From: Paragyromitra xinjiangensis
Taxonomy: Eukaryota > Ascomycota > Pezizomycetes > Pezizales > Discinaceae
DNA length: 64,000 bases
Direction of reading: 5' to 3'
Assembly: GCA_038503065.1 (NCBI GenBank)
Contig: JBCAMK010000005.1
Coordinates: forward strand, 2,108,001-2,172,000
This document shows, piece by piece, positions 23,673 to 34,841 of the stretch (positions are counted from its first letter, which is position 1; every line of letters begins with the position of its first letter). The notes under the pieces were generated by a model. That model searched no databases. It was not told the origin of the DNA and worked only from the letters and a program-made list of their open reading frames with translations. Position numbers and translations under genes: made by a program.

Positions 23673-25251
23673 TATGGTGGGAGCTGTTAAAGATGGTTGT
23701 TGGAAGCCGTTTGTTGCGAAGTTGCGAACTTGTCCTGATTGACGGAAAATGCCGCTGGACCCTGAACATCCGCAACCTCAAGGTATACCCGTTGTTAAGC
23801 CTGTACAATGACTTAGGGCTCGCACGGTACTAAAAATCTAAAAAATCATAAAAAGGACACTATGATATTACCTTCCTATAACTTGCTACTAGTACAGATG
23901 CTTAGGTTTCCCTTAATCCTATATACTATTTTTAGTTGAGGAAATCACGAATAGGAGCTCCAAGTTTCATCGGCCAAATACTTTTTTCGAGAATAAATTA
24001 AATATCTACTTCAAAAAGCAATTTTGGATGGGGCACGATCCCTGGCAGAGCAGTGAAAAATCTGCTTCATTTACGAACCTTAGCTTAAGTCGGGACCTGA
24101 ACTATCAGGCTTGGAGAGCCTTGGCTAAACTTCCGAAATTGAAGGGTTGCAGAATATGTGCACTACCTCCTGAGTCAAGCTTTTTTTTTATAGCTAGGCT
24201 GAGGTGCAGTAGTAGCAGTAGTAATTCATTTACGTATCCAACCCTAAAGTTATGACGATAGGCTGAGGTGTACATAAAGTGAACAATTTCTATGATGAGT
24301 CTAACATGTGCAGTTTCCGCCCAGGGCCAACGCTACATACATGTATATGTCAAATGTTTGGCTAACACCGCCAGAATTCATTACTTACCATCTATCCCTT
24401 TTTAGGTTAGTCACCTTACAGCTTGAGTCAGGCTCATACAGCTTCCTTCCTTCCTTCCTTCCTTCCTTCCTCCTTGTCTCGCATCTTCCTGAACAGACTG
24501 CGAAAGATCATCTACTCGTCTTTCAAGGAGCCACGCGTTCATTCGCCGCGTGGTAATGGCTGCAGTGGTCACATGATATCACTCGCTCTGTTACGTTAGG
24601 TGACCATCTTCAAGTTCTCATAGGAATGCTAGGTTTGGTGAGCAAAAACTATCTCTCAAAGCAATACCTCCCATGATACTGATAGGATAACGACTGCATC
24701 TCTCTCTATGCTACCGACTTATTCAGTCCTTTAGAACCTGTCGACTGTTTTCCATTTCTGGCTATCAAAATCCCGAGTTTCTACAATATTTACATGATTA
24801 ATATAGTTTTGTCACACCCATAGCTAACCTTGTATCGTCCAAGCAAAAAATCCACAGTCCGCATTATATCTACCTCCCTCGGTTCTTTCTTCCCTCCCTT
24901 CCACAGAAACGAAAGGGGGGAAGGGAAAGGGAAAAGAAAGGGATGATAATCTATACACCAAGGGTAAGGAGAAAGGAAACTATTGGTACAGAAAACTCCC
25001 CACGAGTCCGTATATACCCCCACTCCGAGAAGCAAAGAAAACAAGCTAAAAAAAGAGAAGCATCTCACCCATCAAGAACGTGATACCAGTATAAATATCA
25101 AGGGAGGAAATCAAGAATCAAGAAACATCAGACACCGCCTCCCAACACACCCAAAACACGTCACCGTGGATTAAGTCCTCATTTATCACCAAGCCAGCCC
25201 AGTTACCCCAAATTTACACGTCATCCACGTCTCCATCAACTATTATCCTCT
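23673..25251. other. Spacer between RET3 and BEM46
   Basis: About 1.6 kb holding the RET3 promoter and the BEM46 3' flank. It contains a CTTC microsatellite at 24442-24471 and a purine-rich tract at about 24900-24950. Open frames here lack family features. Confidence 0.55.
24442..24471. repeat. (CTTC)n microsatellite
   Basis: About seven perfect CTTC units in a row in the spacer between RET3 and BEM46. Confidence 0.85.
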
Positions 25252-26577
25252 TCACTTCCTGATAGCGTTAATATTGGCGCCTGACTGCGCCGCAAGCTTC
25301 TCGTTTGACAGGGCGTCCCTAATAAACTCATCAATGTATTCAAAGTAGTTCTCTTCCCCACACGTATCATTATGCGTCCCATTCGGCAGTTCTTTCCACA
25401 CCTTCAGCTTACTCGTGCAAACATCATAAAGCGTCTTCATATGGCTCGGCCTGAAACATCTTCATTAGCCTTCTCTCATGTTGGCTGTCGGAACAGCACT
25501 TACGGAACTAGCTCATCCTTCAACCCACTCAAAAAGAGTACTGGTACTCCCACAATCTCCGGCAACGTCTTCTCACTCGGCCATATCTGATGACACAGTC
25601 TTGCCAGATAGCGCGCAGGCGGAAACACAGTTGGGATCAACGTACGGATACTGCGGAACGTATTTTCAAGAATTAAGCCTTGGACTTTATCCTGGTTGCG
25701 TGCCACCAGTTGAATCGCGAGCGCACCACCGAGAGATTGCCCATAGACAAAGATCTTAGTTTTGCGTGTTGAGTCGTTGTTGAGAAGGTAGGTAAGTGCA
25801 GTTTTGGCATCGATCATGAGACCCTTCTCCGAAGGGCGACCAGTTGAAAGACCATATCTAGATGCGAGGTATTAGTATTAACACAGGGCACGCCAAGGAC
25901 AGGTTGGGGAAGCACCCGAGGCCCGGGTGGGCCTAGGCTAGGAGAACAAACCCGCGATAGGAAAGGATGAAAACATTACATCCCATTTGCTCTGAAAAAA
26001 CTCGGGCGATGGGAAGCCGATGGCCCTAACGATCACCAAGGTCAGCCCTATTTTTTTCGGGCGTTGGAAAGGTAGGGAAGGCATACAATATTTCCTGCAT
26101 TTCCGTGCATGAAGAGCACCTTTAAAAACCGCCACAGTCAGCAAGCATCGACGGGATAGGAATAAGTGGAAACCGCACTGTAGCCCCCGTCTGTGGCCTT
26201 TTCGATGTGCGCAGAAGATAGCAACTCAGGGTCTCCCCATCTGGTGTTTGAAGCTTCACTGTCTCCCAGTCATCAATCCCAAACTCGTCGGGCGTCGGCA
26301 CAACGGTTCGAGCGCCGGAGGGTAGCGAGCGCGGGTAGATTAGTTCTCTGGTGACAGATCTCAGTTAATTTCCTTCCCTCCCTCCTTTTTTTAAAATTTC
26401 TTCCTCCATTCCCCCCTAAGGGCTGCGCATGAGAAAAACGATGACGTACGATTGTTTGAAATACAGCAGCGCTGATAGCAAGATCGCAAGGCCAGTGGAA
26501 GCCACGATTGTTCCTTTCAGATACGAGTAGACGGAGCTGGAGTAGGTGACGGTTTCTGAGAGCGGCTGAGGCGGCAT
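25252..26577 (-). CDS. bem46: BEM46/ABHD13-type alpha/beta hydrolase
   Basis: This is a membrane-anchored serine hydrolase of the Bem46 family, linked in moulds to ER-plasma-membrane or eisosome sites and polarity; the physiological substrate is not established. Six exons on the minus strand: 26450-26577, 26179-26347, 26087-26119, 25952-26025, 25504-25857 and 25252-25450, giving 318 residues. An N-terminal membrane helix (about 20-40: LKGTIVASTGLAILLSALLY) precedes the fold with oxyanion motif HGNAGNIGHR. The nucleophile elbow VYGQSLGG has Ser at about 173, the acid lies in LSGLKDELVP at about 250, and the likely catalytic His is in NGTHNDT at about 284. Two very short internal exons (33 and 74 nt) carry the most conserved sequence, which supports the splice model. 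Confidence 0.9.
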
Positions 26578-27843
26578 GCGGAAGATAGGGAAAGGAAAGA
26601 GAAAGAGTGGACGAAAAGTTAGCCATGAAGGGTAAACATAGAACGAAACGGATTGGGATGTATCGTATGTAAGAATGAATGCCAAATACGTACGGGGGGC
26701 GAGTTGCTTGTTGGAATTTACCCACCTCTTCGAGTTGCTGCAAGGGTGACACGGGAAACACCAGCTAGAGCTCTCAGCTCTCCCAGAGCCGCGACAAGGC
26801 GAATCACGTGACCTGTGAAAGCGGGAGTTGGTAAGGCGGGTATAAAATGGCTGGGGGGCATCGTGCGCACAGATCTAGGCATCCATCCATCCGGGTTCTA
26901 CTGGACAAACTCGGGGTATACACATACATAGAGCAGCTCTGAGCAAGTGTCATAGTAAAGCGTAAACGTGGTATCGGGTTGATGCAGGCACAAGCACATG
27001 TGTCACTCGAGGGAGAGAGTAAACTGATGCCTGGGTGCGATCTAGATCGATAATTCTTCAACTGCGCGTCGGTAGACCGTTAACTACATGCCACGACAAT
27101 GGATAGAGTTAACCGAGTGATCCTGCATGACTTTACATGTAGTACCCAGCCCAAGCGAGGGAGTATGGCACGTATGCAGCAGACCTGTAAACCAGTGCTT
27201 ATTGGCACACTTAAATATTGAAATAGCGGCAAGATGCCAGCGATCAACTCATTGCGCATGTCTATGAAATCGAAAGGTATGGGTTGTGACCCCTAATATA
27301 CGCCATGCTTGACAGGGCTTACTATTTGCGATCCGGAAATCGCCAATATCCGGGATCGTATTCCGCAAGACATTATAGAAAATTAAGGTATTCAAACACT
27401 GTATGCCCCACACGATCCTTTCTTCAATTGGAATAACCCCTTTTCGTAATTGCCGCCAACACACTCCTCCCAAAGAAGTGAACTGGGGTGCGCATTTGCT
27501 TGGCCATGAATATGCCTGCGCACTTTTTTCTGTAACACAACTTTAGACCATAAGTACATGTATTGAGCTACAAGTATTCGATGTTATTTGCACAGCCCTC
27601 CTCCCGAAGCTAGTTTTCATTCTGCTACCACTCTTAACTGCAATATCTATTCCACACAACTTTTTTTCGCTAGATTGCCGCAATTGTCATTACCGATAAT
27701 AGTGAGAATCCACTCTTGGGGCATCTTAGAAATCGAATGCATGAATAAAATGTGTGTTAGCATCCCCAAAATGTCTTGGAATTAATGAGCTGACTGTTTC
27801 GACTCTCGAGCTTCAAAAAAAACTTGTAAAATCGTAGTTTTCA
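26578..27843. other. Divergent spacer BEM46 / F-box-ankyrin gene
   Basis: About 1.27 kb with both promoters. Short open frames on either strand have no recognisable domains. It contains two TACATGTA palindromes (27134, 27555) and one CGAGTGAT (27114). Confidence 0.5.
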
Positions 27844-28974
27844 ATGTCTTCAAAGTCACCCATACTCAATATCCCCATCGAAATCATCACTCTTATAACC
27901 TCCAACCTCCCCCCTAAGGACTACTTCTCCTTCCTCCAGACAAATGGCGATCTCACTTATTGTTTGATCAACTCGGCCATCCCTCTCCGGTACAACTCTA
28001 GCCCGCATCCTCCTGTCAAAGAAAGCCCTAGTAGCGGTCTAGCTCGCTTTAGCAAGGACTTCAGTAGTTACTGCTATCAAAAAGCTCGAGAAAATCCCAA
28101 CGGTTGTCTGTCTAAGACTAACCTCTGCTACGACAACCGTACACTTCTCCATCACGTCGTCGAGAACTCAAACGGCAACCCTGCTGTTCTCAAGCATCTC
28201 CTCACTATTTACACAAAGACTCACGATCTCCTTGACTATGCTGATGCTTATGGTCTTACTCCCCTGCACCTTGCCGCTTCCTCCTCTGCAGCTATCTGTA
28301 ATGTTCTGCTGGGAGCAGGTGCAAACGTAAATTCTCAGAATACCACGGGCGAGACACCACTCTTTATAGCCGTTGGGGCGGGGCATGCGGACGTGGTGGA
28401 GTGTCTGCTAGATCATGGGGCAGATCCGGCAGTGGTAGAGAAGGGTGATGGGCTAACAGCTCTTCAAAAGGCGGCGATGTTTGGCAGAAAAGACTTAGTG
28501 GAATGTTTGCGTCAGAAGATTGATAGAGAACAAGCGGGGGTGTGTGAGGAGGGTGAGTGTGGGGACTCTGAGGAGGGGCGTGGAGCGTATGCATCACTGA
28601 ATCAAGCGACGAGCGCTGAATTCATGAAGACTGTGAGTGCGATGAAAAGTGCTGGGAGAAACCCGTTTGAAGTGAATGAAGGTGGGCAAATTTTGTGGGC
28701 TGTAATTTCATGTTGGAGGAATAGGAGCATAGGAGCGTTGATGCAAGATCGTATCGAGGATGAAGAGAGTGAAGAAAATGAAGAGCATGATGAAGAAACC
28801 AGAAAAACCAGAGAAACCGGCACTAATTTTCGAGCGAACATGAAAAAGAGAGCAGCGGAAGGTGATTTGGAGGATGAGAGGGCTTGGGAAACGGATAAAA
28901 AAAGAAGGGTTGCAGGGAAGGAGGAAGAAATCTGTGTATACTCGTGGAAACAGGGAAACAGAACAAGGAGATGA
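27844..28974 (+). CDS. F-box and ankyrin-repeat protein
   Basis: A single exon of 376 residues. The N-terminus is an F-box-like helix set (ILNIPIEIITLITSNLPPKD, then YFSFLQTNGDLTYCLIN). Ankyrin repeats cover about residues 95-230, with clear repeats at GLTPLHLAASSSAAICNVLL, GETPLFIAVGAGHADVVECL and GLTALQKAAMFGRKDLVECL. The last 150 residues are acidic then Lys/Arg-rich and look disordered. The lack of introns sets it apart from most neighbours and is common in expanded F-box/ankyrin families of moulds. It may be an SCF-type substrate adaptor, but no partner can be named. Confidence 0.82.
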   Translation: MSSKSPILNIPIEIITLITSNLPPKDYFSFLQTNGDLTYCLINSAIPLRYNSSPHPPVKESPSSGLARFSKDFSSYCYQKARENPNGCLSKTNLCYDNRTLLHHVVENSNGNPAVLKHLLTIYTKTHDLLDYADAYGLTPLHLAASSSAAICNVLLGAGANVNSQNTTGETPLFIAVGAGHADVVECLLDHGADPAVVEKGDGLTALQKAAMFGRKDLVECLRQKIDREQAGVCEEGECGDSEEGRGAYASLNQATSAEFMKTVSAMKSAGRNPFEVNEGGQILWAVISCWRNRSIGALMQDRIEDEESEENEEHDEETRKTRETGTNFRANMKKRAAEGDLEDERAWETDKKRRVAGKEEEICVYSWKQGNRTRR

Positions 28975-29423
28975 GCCGGAGATAGTTTAGAAGTTCATAA
29001 ACTGCTACTACAGTAACGGGAGATGGAGCTAGTAGGTAGATAGAGTGTTCTCTTATCATAGTTTTTCTCCCCTGGAATTTAGGAGGCTTTGCTGTAGCTT
29101 TGTATGAAGGTACTTTGCCCAATATAATTTCTAATCATGTTTTTCTGAAGGTGGAGACACCTTTTGTGATGGCATACATACATGTACAGTTATCGCTTTC
29201 TAGGTTCATACATGTACATGTATGACTAGAACTTCTCTTTGATTTGGAATAGAAGATTCAATACTGCCCTCTTTTGATATCGATTCTAGACCTGAGATGT
29301 CATTCGGCACAAGGTTGCAAGATCCTAGAACTGAAAGAAGCAGTCCGTCCAAACTTTCTAAGATCAGCCGCCTCTTTCGAGTGTTATGTACATGTGTCCA
29401 TCGCCTACAGAAAAACATTCACA
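28975..29423. other. Spacer with TACATGTA cluster
   Basis: A 450-bp gap between two same-strand genes. It holds three TACATGTA copies at 29179, 29209 and 29215; the last two overlap within the palindrome CATACATGTACATGTATG. This is the likely PCH2 promoter. Confidence 0.55.
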
Positions 29424-31299
29424 ATGAAGTTCATCACAGAGCAGTCCATCACCCCAGATCATCGTCAGAATGATTTACCATCCTCTTCTTCAACGGAAAG
29501 CCTTTCCTCATCCCTCATGCAATCTACCACCATCCTCCATGTCGAAGTTCGTCTTCTCTCATCAGCAAATAGCCGTTTCGATTCCGTCGCCCGCTGGGTT
29601 CATGAGTGGCTACACGCGAACTTTATCTCTTTGTCTTTGGCTCAGAATATATCCTGCTTTGGTACTCACTACGCAGCTAGCCCGTTATCCTTCTTCGCCC
29701 CCTTCTTTTTCTGGGTAAGTAGTTGCTAATGTGGAAGAGAAAGTATAGACGATTCCCCGCTCATCGCCGAAAACGTCGAAATCATCTCCGTCGTCGAAGC
29801 CACGGGCTCCACAGCAGACGTATTGTATCTTGAGCAAGTAGTGCTGGATATCCACGCTTACAAACTGCATCCTGAAGCAGTAGCTTCTGTGGGAACCTCG
29901 CAGGATGGTGGAGATGATGGAAACGAAGAGCATCCTTCAAGTAGGGTGACGGTATTACCATCAGAGGCGTTGGATGGTCTGTGGGAGTTGTAGGTTTCCC
30001 TTGAATGTGAGAAGCACGAAGCGTAGAGAACTGAGGGGTGGTGCTAGCCTGGTGTTTGATCCAGATATTAAGACGAAGCTACTACATTTTATTTCGAGCA
30101 TAAGTACGCAGTACTCTCTATTTTTTTGAGTTGTAGCTGACGATAGATGGGAGAGAAGTTCTATTTGCAGACAAGAGAGTCAACTTTATGTGCGTGACCT
30201 GGAATAGGTTGATACTACTTCATGGGCCTCCTGGCTCTGGTAAAACATCTCTGTGGTAAGAAATAGGATTCACTTTGCTATAGGACTTACTAAATAATGA
30301 GCGTACTTCAGTCGAGCCTTGGCCCAGAAACTTTCAATCCGTCTGTCAAAACGCTTCTCACATTGTCAACTTGTGGAGATCAATAGCCATAGTCTGTTCT
30401 CGAAGTGGTTTTCAGAATCAGGAAAGCTTGTAGGGAGGATGTTCGAGGAGATCATGCAGATGTTAGCGGATGAAGATATATTTGTGGTTGTATTGATAGG
30501 TTTGTCCTGCAGGGATGTGGAGCTTATGGGGATGCTATCTTCTGATATGAGATTATGAACAGACGAAGTCGAGTCTCTTACTTCGGCAAGGAAGGGAGCT
30601 GCGTCAGGGAATGAGCCGAGTGATTCTTTACGGGTCTGCTTAGAAGATCATTTGCCGGTTAAATTTTTATATGGCTGACACAGAACCGTGGAGCTCTAGG
30701 TTGTGAATGCACTTTTAACCGCGCTAGACAAGTTACGTTACAAGAATAACGTGAGACTCTTACATTCTTACATGACTGATGGGATATTCTACCATTGTTG
30801 ATCATTGATTTCGGCCAGCAGGTCATTATCTTAACGACTTCGAACTTACTGGAAGCTATGGATCCTGCCTTCCTTGATCGCACAGATATCAAACAATTTG
30901 TCGGCGCACCAACGGCACAGGCAGTTTATACCATCCTTCGCACTTGCTTGAACGAATTGATTCGCTGCGGGCTTATCAACGAATTAGTATTGCGCACTAA
31001 CATCCTCCACTTCTGAAGAGAAATTCCTAACAAGCTTTTTTATGCAGAACATTATACCTTGTGCGGAGGAGGCTTGCCTTACCTTGTTCTCGCAGCCCAA
31101 TGCCGCCTCTTCGCGGCTCTGGAGGTGTGCTGGAGAATGTACTAACTTCTCAGGGAGAACACTAAGAAGGCTACCAGTACTAATGCATGCCGCATATATC
31201 CAGAGAGAGAGATGTAGCCTAGCAGAGGCGTTGGGGGCATTGGAGAGAGTGGTGGAGGACGAGAAGAAAGCCAGGGCAGACTTCACGGTAGAATGGTAG
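29424..31299 (+). CDS. PCH2: Pachytene checkpoint AAA+ ATPase Pch2/TRIP13
   Basis: Pch2/TRIP13 is a hexameric AAA+ remodeller that unfolds HORMA-domain proteins (Hop1, Mad2) in meiotic axis and checkpoint control. Nine exons: 29424-29661, 29749-29986, 30048-30103, 30147-30255, 30312-30499, 30563-30633, 30700-30750, 30822-30986 and 31048-31299, giving 455 residues (human 432). Key motifs are the N-terminal LHVEVRL, the Walker [10 protein letters not shown] at about 205, the family-specific [20 protein letters not shown], the Walker [16 protein letters not shown] at about 270, sensor [14 protein letters not shown] and the C-terminal [16 protein letters not shown]. The intron after exon 2 uses a poor donor, GTTGTA, to skip a stop, so that join is the least certain. 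All catalytic residues appear intact. Confidence 0.9.
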
Positions 31300-34200
31300 T
31301 CTTCTATTATTGTGGCGATAGTACCACATGAGCCTAGAAGAGAGACTAAGGACCTAGGTTGGAGATATTTGGAGGTAACTCCATAACCGTATCTTTTCGG
31401 TTTATTCTTTAACACTTGAAAATAATTACTTTTATATAGAGCACGATAGGTGTAGCTAGCGGGATGTTATCTTGAATAGGTAGCGGGGTTGAGGGTTAGA
31501 ATAGGGAAGGTTCCCTTTTTAAGTTAACTTACTTTAACTAGACTAAGGACTTAGCTTAATCTTAATAATGAGGGGAGGTTTGGGCTCACTGAGTTTAGTT
31601 AGTAGGTTTAGGCGTGATAAGCATCTCTTATTATGAGTAGACGGGCTAGCGCCTACTTTCTTAGTACCAACCAGTATTTCGAAGGTATAATACATATACA
31701 TGTATCTCTCGAAGGCAAATGCTCGTCCAATTGCGAAGAAGGTAGTTTGGTGCGCAATATCCCACAGTGCCTAGAAATACTGTGGGGAATAGGCTAGCGA
31801 GTGCAGTATTTTGTTCATTCGTAACTTATTATAATTCTATCTAACACCTTCTTAGCCATATCTAGGAAGATTTTTTTATGGATTTGTGGTTGGTAACGTC
31901 GGGGTTTTGGAAGCTAAGATTGGGTTATGAACATGTAACTCAGTGAGTGGGCAATCTTCTGTGGATCGAGTTGACCTTCCGAAAGGATGACGCATACTAG
32001 TCATGGAATGTCACTCGCCAACATCAGCTGGCCTAGCACCATCCCAAGCTATTCAGGCTTGGAAGCCTCAGTCTGATGGTTGCCATGGTTTGTTTGTTGA
32101 TTTAGGTTTTTACGGTGTGGGTAAAAATACTCGTGATCTATCATTTATGCGACCAAGCACGAGTTTTAAATATCTCAAACCCAAGCAATCACCTTTGACT
32201 GGCGAACGGACGAAGAGTGTGATGATCGAAGGATTCCGTCATAGAATACCGTGTTCCACTGCGCATTTTGTCTTATTGCTGCTTTACTGATATTTTCCCA
32301 CTTCCCCGCGGACGCGTTCTCGATCACACCCCCCCCTCACCTCACACGAAGGGAGCTTCGTTGCTTCATGACGACTTGGTGTGTGTAGATCGTTTGGAAT
32401 TTAAATCTCCCCATCAAATACCCCAGCCCATGAAGATCGGCAGTTGGACGCGGAAATTCCTAAACAGATGAAAAACCCGAAGCAGCAGTTGACCTCGCTG
32501 TCGAGACAGCACCCGAATCTAGTACACCCTCTTCTTAAGTTTCAAATTCGAAGATTTTTTTTTCCTTCCCTTCTTTTACCCCAGCATCGGTGGATTGGCG
32601 GATAGATTGTATCATAGATTGACAAGAAGTGGCTGTTTCAAGACACCTGCATATGTTGTCGACCATCGAAACGAAATTTTTTTTTTTCCTGGGGAAGGAT
32701 GGTGGTCGTGGGTGATCCAGTATGACGGTTCCGCCGGCCCCGTGCGCTCAAGCGAGATGGTTTCATACCCACCGAATTCCTTGCGATTATGTTTTGCAGC
32801 GTATCTGTGGAGCGCCGGGGGGGGGGGAGGGAGCTTTTGCCTTACCCTCCACCAGTCAGCTTACAGTAGGTGGTATCCAGACATCGGGTGCAGATAATAT
32901 GGTGTTTGGATTTTATATAAATGAAGTTTTTTTTTCTTCCCTTTTTTCTCTTTCTCGGCGAACTGCGATCGCGCTTATTCTTGATGTATGTAGTTTATAT
33001 TTCCTTTCTTTTCACGGGATGGCAGAGGCGGTGGTGGGAGGCCGCATCCCGTCTCAAGTTCTCAAACTTAGAAATACGCCGTCTGTACTTGACGTGCACG
33101 GTTGTATGGTATTCTTTGGCACTCGGGGATAAAAAAGCAATTTTTTTTTTGAACGATAAATGGCGAATTGAGGATCATGCGAGAGATGGAGGGATCCAAC
33201 ATGGGTGAAAGACTGGATGGATGGAAAGCTCTAGAGGTCGAATCACGTTACGGGATTATTTTCTAGCCGGTACGAGGTGTAAGAAAATAACCAGGTTGCG
33301 TGCTACTGTACACGAACAATATATATTGCAGTCGAGAACATGCATCTACTCTTCACGGCCCACATAGCAGGTAAGCAAAACGTGAGAAATGTGGTACCTA
33401 TCCATTCCCTGCTTTGAAAGCACGCCAGCGCGAGAAAAAAAAAAAAAGGTCTCTACTCTAGTAGATCAGCCAAAAAGTGAAAAACAAAATAAACGAGAAG
33501 AACCGCTGCCGAAGGCCTAGCTGCAGCATCTAGTGTCCGTTGAATGTCGCGTGTAAGTGAATTCCCGGACATCGGCGAACGAGGAAAGCCTAGACGGAGG
33601 TACTTTGCCGACATACATGATACATCGGACAAGCAAGAACGGGGCCGAAGGGAGTGAGTGGGGACGATAGATGCTGCCGCGACGTCTATTGGCGGCGATG
33701 GAAGGGTTATTATATATGTGTGATTGCAACAGCCAGCAAAGCCAGCCATGTGGGTGTGCATTGAAGCATCCAGGTAGAGTACGTGCCATACCTCCTACCT
33801 ACCTACATGTAAGTTCGAAGGTGGGTGTTGCTGTGACTGTCATTGTCGGTGATGGAGATGATGTGATGATGGAGCACGCCAGCACAACCAGGCTTGTGTT
33901 TGAAGCCCCCTAACGTGCCTGCATATGATATGTGCAACCTATCTAGACCAATAACTACGATGAAGGAAAGAGTGCCAGAGCTGTCCCTCTCCGTGGGGAA
34001 TATGAGGGAGCAGAATACAGAGCTCCTGGGATTGTGGTTGTGACGCGTAACCGCTGTTAAGATGAGATTTGGTGCCTGACATCGCCAAGCCGTATTCTCT
34101 GTTTCCCCGCAGCGAAAGATGAAACTAGGCCGGGTATGGCCAAGAGCGATCTTGAGGGCTGAAGTGAATTTTGCATGAGGGTGGGCGAGTTACGCAGCCG

Positions 34201-34841
34201 AGCCCGCCTCTCCAATTCATATATCACTCGAGGTGTGTGACCAGCGGCCCTAATGGCCCGAGAAGCTGCCAAAGCACTCAAGGTTGAGCGGAGTTAGAGA
34301 CTGAGATATCACTCAGTTATGAATATAGTAAGGCATAAGCTACAAGAGAATAAATCTATCGGCCTCAGTTGATTATCATCTCGGTGTCGCTTTTTTCCGA
34401 GTCTGGCGTGATTGGCTCGCCTTCACTCCCTCATCGTCGGCGCAAGGAAAACCTCGAGCTTAGGTCGGCAAACCTGTTGGTGTATTGCTAGGTGGGTGCT
34501 TGCTTGCTTGCCTGCCTGCCTTTCCTGCCACTGCCACTACCATTTGAAGAATTCAGTCCCTAGCCCTCCCTCTCGCCTCTTACTAGTCTCACCGTCCCCC
34601 ACCAATCCGCTAGCGGCTTCACCACACCATCACACACCTCTCTGGTGTGTCGTCGAACTCCTTCGTCCAGCATCCATCGTTCACCACCCCCACCGCTATA
34701 TTCTTAATAATACCAACACGTCCTTTCATCAGATCTTGCAATAAGTTCCCAAAAGAAGGACACGGCGGAACATCTCCCTAAATAGAGGCTGGCCCACGGT
34801 GCCTAAGCTTCGCCGACCGTGCAGCAACAACCGAGTTCGAC
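31300..34841. other. Gene-poor spacer upstream of IRE1
   Basis: About 3.5 kb with no recognisable coding exon on either strand, the second longest such gap in the window. It contains homopolymer tracts (an 11-base G run at 32817-32827, several T runs near 32550-33150, an A run near 33437) and a TTGC/CTGC tetranucleotide stretch at about 34499-34520. TACATGTA copies lie at 31697 and 33804 and ATCACTCG at 34223. The distal part probably carries the IRE1 promoter and a long 5' leader. Confidence 0.5.

Noticed and set aside
32003..33208. Several open frames of 65-136 codons in the spacer upstream of IRE1
   Set aside because: They overlap in different frames, contain homopolymer-encoded runs and show no conserved motif or splice partner.
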